Assembly (NCBI GenBank): GCA_946885925.1
Contig: CAMPHP010000049.1
Span: 1-10,726, forward strand
Length of the DNA stretch: 10,726 nt
Direction of reading: 5' to 3'
From: an uncultured Litorilinea sp.
GTDB lineage: Bacteria > Chloroflexota > Anaerolineae > Caldilineales > Caldilineaceae
Shown here: one piece after another, positions 6,460 through 10,726 of the stretch
Numbering within the stretch: position 1 is the stretch's first letter
Layout: the number at the start of each line of letters is the position of its first letter
Notes under the pieces: model-generated
The model's input: the letters and a program-made list of their open reading frames with translations, nothing else
Told to the model about the DNA's origin: nothing
Databases searched by the model: none
Program-made: the position numbers and the translations under genes

Positions 6460-6519
6460 TTTTGATTTACCTTAATTGATTTTTGATTGGCTTGATTTGT
6501 TGGACACTGAAAATAAAAC

Positions 6520-8319
6520 ATGAATCTGGATCATATCCGTAATATCTCGATTATTGCCCATATTGACCATGGCAAAAGCACCCTGGCCGATCGGTTGATT
6601 CAAATGACCGGCACGGTGACGAGCCGCGAAATGCGCGAGCAACTTCTGGACTCTATGGAATTGGAGCGCGAGAAGGGTGTCACCATCAAGGCCAGCGCGG
6701 TGCGTATGATCTACAAGCATGAGGGGCAAGAGTACGAAATCAACCTCATTGACACACCAGGCCATGTGGACTTCTCCTATGAAGTCAACCGGGCATTGCA
6801 AGCGTGTGAAGGGGCTATCTTAGTGGTGGATGCCTCGCAGGGTATCCAGGCGCAGACAATGGCCCATCTCTTTGCCGCGCTTGAACAAGACCTAACCATT
6901 ATCCCCGTTATCAACAAGGTCGATCTACCCGCGGCCATGCCCGATGAAGTGGCTGAGGAGATCGAGGGACTCTTGGCAGTACCGGCAGAGGACATTGTTC
7001 GCATCAGCGCCAAAGCGGGGCTGAATGTGGAAGAGGTTTTGCAACAAGTTGTCGCCCAAGTGCCACCGCCACAAGGAGACATCGATGCCCCGGCGCGGGC
7101 ATTGGTCTTTGATTGTATCTATGATCCCTATCGTGGCGTGATTGCCTATGTGCGTGTCGTGGATGGTGTCATTAGCGCCGATACAGCCTTGTTGGCGATG
7201 GTGAGTGGTAAGACGATGGACCCATTGGAGGTCGGTGTCTTGACCCCTGCCATGCTTTCGACCGGGCAACTGCACGCGGGACAAGTAGGCTATATCGCCA
7301 CAGGGTTAAAAAGCGTGCAAGATCTGGATGTGGGCGACACCATTACCGTGGCGGCGCGGCCTGCTACCGAGCGGCTACCTGGCTACCAGCCCATGAAGCC
7401 GATGGTCTTTGCCGGTGTCTATCCTTCTAACCCTGACGATTACCCCATTCTGCGCGATGCGTTGGAAAAGCTCCAACTCAACGATGCCTCTTTGATCTAC
7501 CAGGCGGAAACGAGCCAAGCGTTGGGTTTTGGCTACCGGCTGGGCTTCCTGGGTCTTTTCCACATGGAGATCATCCAAGAGCGGTTGGAACGGGAATATG
7601 ACCTGGATATTATCTTCACCGCGCCTTCCGTGGAATACCGCGTGTTGAAGACTAATGGCGAGATGATCACCATTGACAGTCCGGCTGAATTGCCAGATCC
7701 GACGTTGATTGACCATATTGAAGAGCCGTGGTGTGACCTGCGCCTCTTTGCCCCGGCGGAGTATATCGGCACGATTATGGATTTGGTGACGAAGCGCCGT
7801 GGGGAATTGACCAACCAGAGTTGGCTGGATACCAAACGTGTCGAGATTGCCTGTAAGATTCCGTTGTCGGAATTGATTGTGGATTTCTATAACGATCTGA
7901 AGGCACGTACACGCGGCTATGCCAGCATGGACTATACGCTCGATGAATACCGGCCTTCGGATATGGTGAAGTTGGATATTCTGGTCAACAGCGTGCCGGT
8001 GGATGCATTGAGTGTGATTGTCCACAGAGATGATGCTTTTCGCAAGGGCCAAAGGCTGGTGAGCAAGATGAAGGACATCATCCCGCGCCAGATGTTTACT
8101 GTCCCCATTCAGGCCGCGGTGGGCAACAAGATCATCAGTCGCGCTAATGTCCAAGCCATGCGTAAGGATGTACTTTCCAAGTGTTATGGAGGTGACATCA
8201 CGCGCAAGCGTAAACTGCTGGAAAAGCAGAAAGAGGGCAAGAAGCGCATGAAGATGGTAGGGAGTGTTGAAATTCCCCAAGAAGCCTTCATGTCGGTGTT
8301 AAAGCTGGATGATGAATAG
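6520..8319 (+). CDS. lepA: elongation factor 4 (LepA), ribosome-associated GTPase
   Basis: LepA/EF4 is a translational GTPase related to EF-G that acts on the ribosome in the cytoplasm, affecting initiation, back-translocation or subunit assembly depending on the study. The 599-residue product is full length. GTPase motifs are AHIDHGKST (13-21, G1), GVTIKA (53-58, switch I), DTPGH (78-82, G3) and NKVD (132-135, G4). The C-terminal LepA-specific part ends with KKRMKMVGSVEIPQEAFMSV, the family's conserved positively charged tail. The initiator ATG at 6520 agrees with the family's start just before the IRNISIIAHIDHGK strand. No clear Shine-Dalgarno precedes it; the upstream bases are A-rich. rsmA follows after 15 bp, so the two are probably one transcript. 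Confidence 0.97.
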   Translation: MNLDHIRNISIIAHIDHGKSTLADRLIQMTGTVTSREMREQLLDSMELEREKGVTIKASAVRMIYKHEGQEYEINLIDTPGHVDFSYEVNRALQACEGAILVVDASQGIQAQTMAHLFAALEQDLTIIPVINKVDLPAAMPDEVAEEIEGLLAVPAEDIVRISAKAGLNVEEVLQQVVAQVPPPQGDIDAPARALVFDCIYDPYRGVIAYVRVVDGVISADTALLAMVSGKTMDPLEVGVLTPAMLSTGQLHAGQVGYIATGLKSVQDLDVGDTITVAARPATERLPGYQPMKPMVFAGVYPSNPDDYPILRDALEKLQLNDASLIYQAETSQALGFGYRLGFLGLFHMEIIQERLEREYDLDIIFTAPSVEYRVLKTNGEMITIDSPAELPDPTLIDHIEEPWCDLRLFAPAEYIGTIMDLVTKRRGELTNQSWLDTKRVEIACKIPLSELIVDFYNDLKARTRGYASMDYTLDEYRPSDMVKLDILVNSVPVDALSVIVHRDDAFRKGQRLVSKMKDIIPRQMFTVPIQAAVGNKIISRANVQAMRKDVLSKCYGGDITRKRKLLEKQKEGKKRMKMVGSVEIPQEAFMSVLKLDDE

Positions 8320-8334
8320 CAATGCGGGCGCACG

Positions 8335-9198
8335 ATGAACCAGAACGTCATGGAACTGGTGCGGCGCTATCAGATTGATCCCAAACGATCGTTGGGTCAG
8401 AACTTTTTGCTTGACCCGTCCCATCTAGATCGAATCGTTGCCGCCGCTGATCTTGCGCCTACAGATATCGTCCTCGAAATCGGACCCGGCCTGGGTACGC
8501 TGACCGCGCGGTTGGCGGCTCAGGCCGGTCATGTTGTCGCCGTAGAGTTGGATGATCGCCTTATTGAACTGCTACGAGCTGACTTTGCCGACCGTCCCCA
8601 TGTGCAGATTGTCCACGGTGATATTCTTGAGCTAGACCCACCCGCCTTGCTTGCCGCGCACTTGCCCCAGGGCAAGATGGCTGCTGGTTATAAAGCTGCT
8701 GGTTATAAAGTAGTGGCAAATTTGCCCTATTACATCACCAGCGCCGCACTGCGCCATCTGCTAGAGGCATCCGTGCCCCCTATGCTGGCTGTGGTGATGG
8801 TGCAAAAAGAGGTCGCAGAACGAATCTGTGCCGCGCCGGGCGACCTCTCACTCTTGGCAGTGAGTGTGCAATTCTATGCCGTCCCGCGCATTGTCCAGCG
8901 TGTGCCTGCGGGCGCTTTCTATCCTGCACCCAATGTAGATAGTGCTGTGCTGCGCTTGGATGTGCGTCCCCAACCCGCTGTGCCTGATGTGCCTCCGCGT
9001 GATTTCTTTCGCGTTGTCCGTGCAGGCTTTGGACAAAAGCGCAAACAGCTTGCCAATAGCCTGAGCGCCGGATTGAGCCTCCCCAAATCTGTGATACAAG
9101 ATGCGCTTAGTGCCGCTGCCATTGACCCTACCCGGCGCGCTGAAACCCTCAGCTTGGAGGAGTGGGGACAACTCTGCCGGGCCTTGACGACAGCCTGA
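8335..9198 (+). CDS. rsmA: 16S rRNA (adenine1518-N6/adenine1519-N6)-dimethyltransferase
   Basis: RsmA (KsgA) uses S-adenosylmethionine to dimethylate two adjacent adenines near the 3' end of 16S rRNA late in small-subunit assembly. The 287-residue product has all family landmarks: KRSLGQNFLLD (17-27), the SAM loop EIGPGLGTLT (48-57), VAVELDD (68-74), HGDILEL (94-100), the catalytic NLPYYITS (129-136), and FYPAPNVDSAVLRL (195-208), followed by the RAGFGQKRKQLANSL block. Just before the catalytic strand it carries a doubled pentapeptide, AAGYK-AAGYK (116-125), encoded by an exact 15-bp tandem duplication. One copy of YKVVANLPYY is normal, so the other is an insertion in a surface-loop position. 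ATG 8335 is used; ATG 8350 is a possible alternative. The gene starts 15 bp after lepA. Confidence 0.96.
   Translation: MNQNVMELVRRYQIDPKRSLGQNFLLDPSHLDRIVAAADLAPTDIVLEIGPGLGTLTARLAAQAGHVVAVELDDRLIELLRADFADRPHVQIVHGDILELDPPALLAAHLPQGKMAAGYKAAGYKVVANLPYYITSAALRHLLEASVPPMLAVVMVQKEVAERICAAPGDLSLLAVSVQFYAVPRIVQRVPAGAFYPAPNVDSAVLRLDVRPQPAVPDVPPRDFFRVVRAGFGQKRKQLANSLSAGLSLPKSVIQDALSAAAIDPTRRAETLSLEEWGQLCRALTTA
8680..8709 (+). repeat. exact 15-bp tandem duplication inside rsmA
   Basis: GCTGCTGGTTATAAA occurs at 8680-8694 and again at 8695-8709 with no mismatch. It preserves the reading frame and adds one AAGYK unit between the HGDILEL block and the catalytic NLPYY strand. Confidence 0.92.
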
Positions 9199-9203
9199 AG
9201 GCT

Positions 9204-9232
9204 TTGTCGCCCCCCTTGTTTTGTGGAATAAT
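9204..9232 (+). promoter_or_regulatory. candidate sigma-70-type promoter for the LuxR-Kelch gene
   Basis: TTGTCG (9204-9209, 4 of 6 matches to TTGACA) and AATAAT (9227-9232, 5 of 6 to TATAAT) are separated by 17 bases, the ideal spacing. They lie just after the rsmA stop and about 55 bp before the downstream ATG. Transcription would be expected to start near 9239-9241, right at a hairpin. This is a motif match only. Confidence 0.4.
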
Positions 9233-9239
9233 GGATGCA

Positions 9240-9264
9240 AGCCTAGCAGAGATTCCTGCTGGCT
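9240..9264 (+). other. leader hairpin upstream of the LuxR-Kelch gene
   Basis: AGCC-T-AGCAG (9240-9249) pairs with CTGCT-GGCT (9256-9264) around a six-base loop AGATTC, with one bulged T. No T-run follows, so it is not an intrinsic terminator for rsmA. If the promoter predicted just upstream is real, it would form the very 5' end of the regulator mRNA. Confidence 0.5.
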
Positions 9265-9286
9265 CTATGCATGATCTGACATAACC

Positions 9287-10726
9287 ATGACCATTGATAA
9301 GCAGACCACAGCGCCAGCAAGTGGCGTCCATACCAGCAATGGCTCCGCCCACAGCGACGTACAACATGCGCCCGTGGGTGACATGCCGGAGAACCCGCTC
9401 AGCGAGCGAGAGATGGAAGTGGCGCGCTTGCTGGTCACAGGAGCCACCAACGTTGAGATCGCCAACGCTTTGGTGATTAGCCCGCATACGGTCAAGGTCC
9501 ATCTGCGTAATGTATTTGATAAGCTCCAAGTCAGCAGCCGCACGGAAGCCTCGATGCTGTTAGTACAACGGGGCTGGGTGGTCATTCCTGGTGTCATGCT
9601 AGAGGCAGAGGTCGCGCCTGTTGAAGATGCCGGACCGGCGATCCCAGAGCCAGAACCACTTGAAAATCTTGAGGCACAACCGCGCCCGTGGCAACTTGCG
9701 ACGCTGCTTTTTGGCGTCGCAATGGCCTTGGTCACGCTCTTCTTGCCTGTATGGAATACCACCCCCAAGTCATCGGTGGGACTGCTAAGCGACAGCGGGC
9801 AGACCATTGTAGGGAAGCCGGTATTGAATAACTTGCCGAGCCGCTGGGAAATCCAACCGCCTCTCTCACAGCCGCGCAGCCGTATGGCCGCGGTAGGGGT
9901 GGCAGGGCAGATCTATGTGGTGGGCGGCGAAGGCGAGGAAGGGGAGACCCTAGACCTTGTAGAGATCTACGACCTGGAAAGAGGGCAGTGGCGGCGGGGT
10001 GCGCCGCTGCCGTCGCCGCGGGCAAATTTGGCGTTGGCTGCAGGCGGCGATGATCTGATTGTGGCTGGCGGGAGTCGCATTGACAATGAAGCGCCCAACG
10101 GCATCCTGCTCTATGATGACCTGGCGCGCTATGACCGCGATGCAGATCGTTGGACAACAGGGGGCAAACTGCCGCTGGCACTGGCTGGCGCAGCCTTGGT
10201 CGTCCAGGATGAGGCGATTTATCTGCTTGGCGGCTGGAATGGGCAGGCGGTGCAGGATCGTCTGTGGCGGCTTCCTCTGGAGCAGGTTGATTCTGCTAGC
10301 CCAGAGGATTGGGAAGTGGTGACACACTTGCCAATCCCCGCTGCGTGGTTTGGTGCGGTGTTAGTCGATGATGTGATCTATGTCGCGGGTGGCTATGATG
10401 GGCGGCACGAGTTGGCTGAGTTTGCCGCTTATACGATTCCCTCCGGCGAGTGGCAGCGGCTGACCAGCCTATCCACCCCACGCGGGGGCGTGAGTTTGGT
10501 CTATGATGGCATGACCATCTTGGCGCTGGGTGGAGGTTGGACGCGTACGATCCAGAATCATGAACGCTATGATGCGCTGACCAACCAGTGGACTACGATT
10601 GATACACCTGTCGCGGGGGAATGGCGGCATTTTGGCGCTGCGGCGAATAATGGCAGCGTCTATATGTTGGGTGGGTGGAGTGGAGCCTATCTGGACACGC
10701 ACCTACAATTTCAAAGCACCTTCCGC
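9287..10726 (+). CDS. membrane-anchored LuxR-type HTH regulator with extracytoplasmic Kelch propeller, 3'-partial
   Basis: The frame opens at ATG 9287, after an in-frame TGA at 9272-9274, and stays open to the window edge: 480 codons and no stop. Residues 38-88 are a GerE/LuxR helix-turn-helix (LSEREMEVARLLVTGATNVE, then the recognition helix SPHTVKVHLRNVFDKL). An acidic, proline-rich linker follows (105-134). Residues 135-156, bounded by Trp at each end, form one transmembrane helix. After it come about six Kelch units, each with a hydrophobic-GG core (VVGG 211-214, VAGG 259-262, LLGG 313-316, VAGG 366-369, LGGG 414-417, LGGW 461-464) and a following Y or W strand. The strand at 184-193 (PSRWEIQPPL) looks like the closing strand for the last blade. 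There is no receiver or ligand domain before the HTH. Arg before the helix suggests the N-terminus is inside. The ligand and target genes are unknown. The ribosome site is poor. Confidence 0.82.
   Translation, partial: MTIDKQTTAPASGVHTSNGSAHSDVQHAPVGDMPENPLSEREMEVARLLVTGATNVEIANALVISPHTVKVHLRNVFDKLQVSSRTEASMLLVQRGWVVIPGVMLEAEVAPVEDAGPAIPEPEPLENLEAQPRPWQLATLLFGVAMALVTLFLPVWNTTPKSSVGLLSDSGQTIVGKPVLNNLPSRWEIQPPLSQPRSRMAAVGVAGQIYVVGGEGEEGETLDLVEIYDLERGQWRRGAPLPSPRANLALAAGGDDLIVAGGSRIDNEAPNGILLYDDLARYDRDADRWTTGGKLPLALAGAALVVQDEAIYLLGGWNGQAVQDRLWRLPLEQVDSASPEDWEVVTHLPIPAAWFGAVLVDDVIYVAGGYDGRHELAEFAAYTIPSGEWQRLTSLSTPRGGVSLVYDGMTILALGGGWTRTIQNHERYDALTNQWTTIDTPVAGEWRHFGAAANNGSVYMLGGWSGAYLDTHLQFQSTFR

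Noticed and set aside
7375..8280. A 301-residue open frame on the minus strand opposite lepA
   Set aside because: It lies wholly antisense to an unmistakable lepA, shows no recognisable domain and reads like the complement of conserved coding sequence.
9265..9807. A 180-residue minus-strand frame and a 60-residue plus-strand frame (9294-9476) over the start of the LuxR-Kelch gene
   Set aside because: Both are low-complexity, Ser/Thr- or Arg-rich shadows of the HTH-TM-Kelch frame, which has clear domains in the correct phase.

Overview
The window is ordinary-looking bacterial chromosome, densely coded and moderately GC-rich, with no rRNA, tRNA, CRISPR array, phage gene or transposase visible. 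The best guess for the host is a Chloroflexota bacterium (Anaerolineae/Caldilineae-like). This is inferred from gene style: a LuxR-HTH/Kelch membrane protein, a DUF456 protein, a stand-alone YjeF_N protein and a divergent Lgt-like protein. No marker was searched.

Layout. At the left edge is the tail of a PEP-utilising enzyme (1-148), convergent by 3 bp with a class II aldolase/adducin gene on the minus strand (152-802). After a 263-bp spacer with short tandem repeats, a rightward set follows: an UlaG-like metallo-beta-lactamase-fold hydrolase (1066-1875), a stand-alone NAD(P)H-hydrate epimerase homologue (1981-2739), a DUF456 membrane protein (2830-3345) and thiamine pyrophosphokinase (3378-4034). 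A leftward gene for an Lgt-like membrane protein that has lost the Lgt signature residues (4069-4851) converges on it. A twin-hairpin spacer separates this from a rightward run: UDP-glucuronate decarboxylase (4948-5883), a GNAT acetyltransferase (5942-6400) with a weak terminator at its stop codon, then lepA (6520-8319) and rsmA (8335-9198), 15 bp apart and probably co-transcribed. The two encode a translation factor and a 16S rRNA dimethyltransferase.

The right end (9287-10726) holds a 480-codon reading frame with no stop before the window edge. It encodes an N-terminal LuxR/GerE helix-turn-helix, one transmembrane helix and a roughly six-bladed Kelch propeller. The order suggests a one-component membrane regulator: DNA-binding domain inside, propeller sensor outside. 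It is the most interesting gene here.

A second theme is short tandem duplication. At least five intergenic spacers or gene ends, and the inside of rsmA, carry direct repeats with 12-15 bp periods. Some copies duplicate functional-looking elements: a Shine-Dalgarno-like GAGGA, a -10-like TATACT, and codons of RsmA. Several spacers also hold clean inverted repeats without T-tracts.
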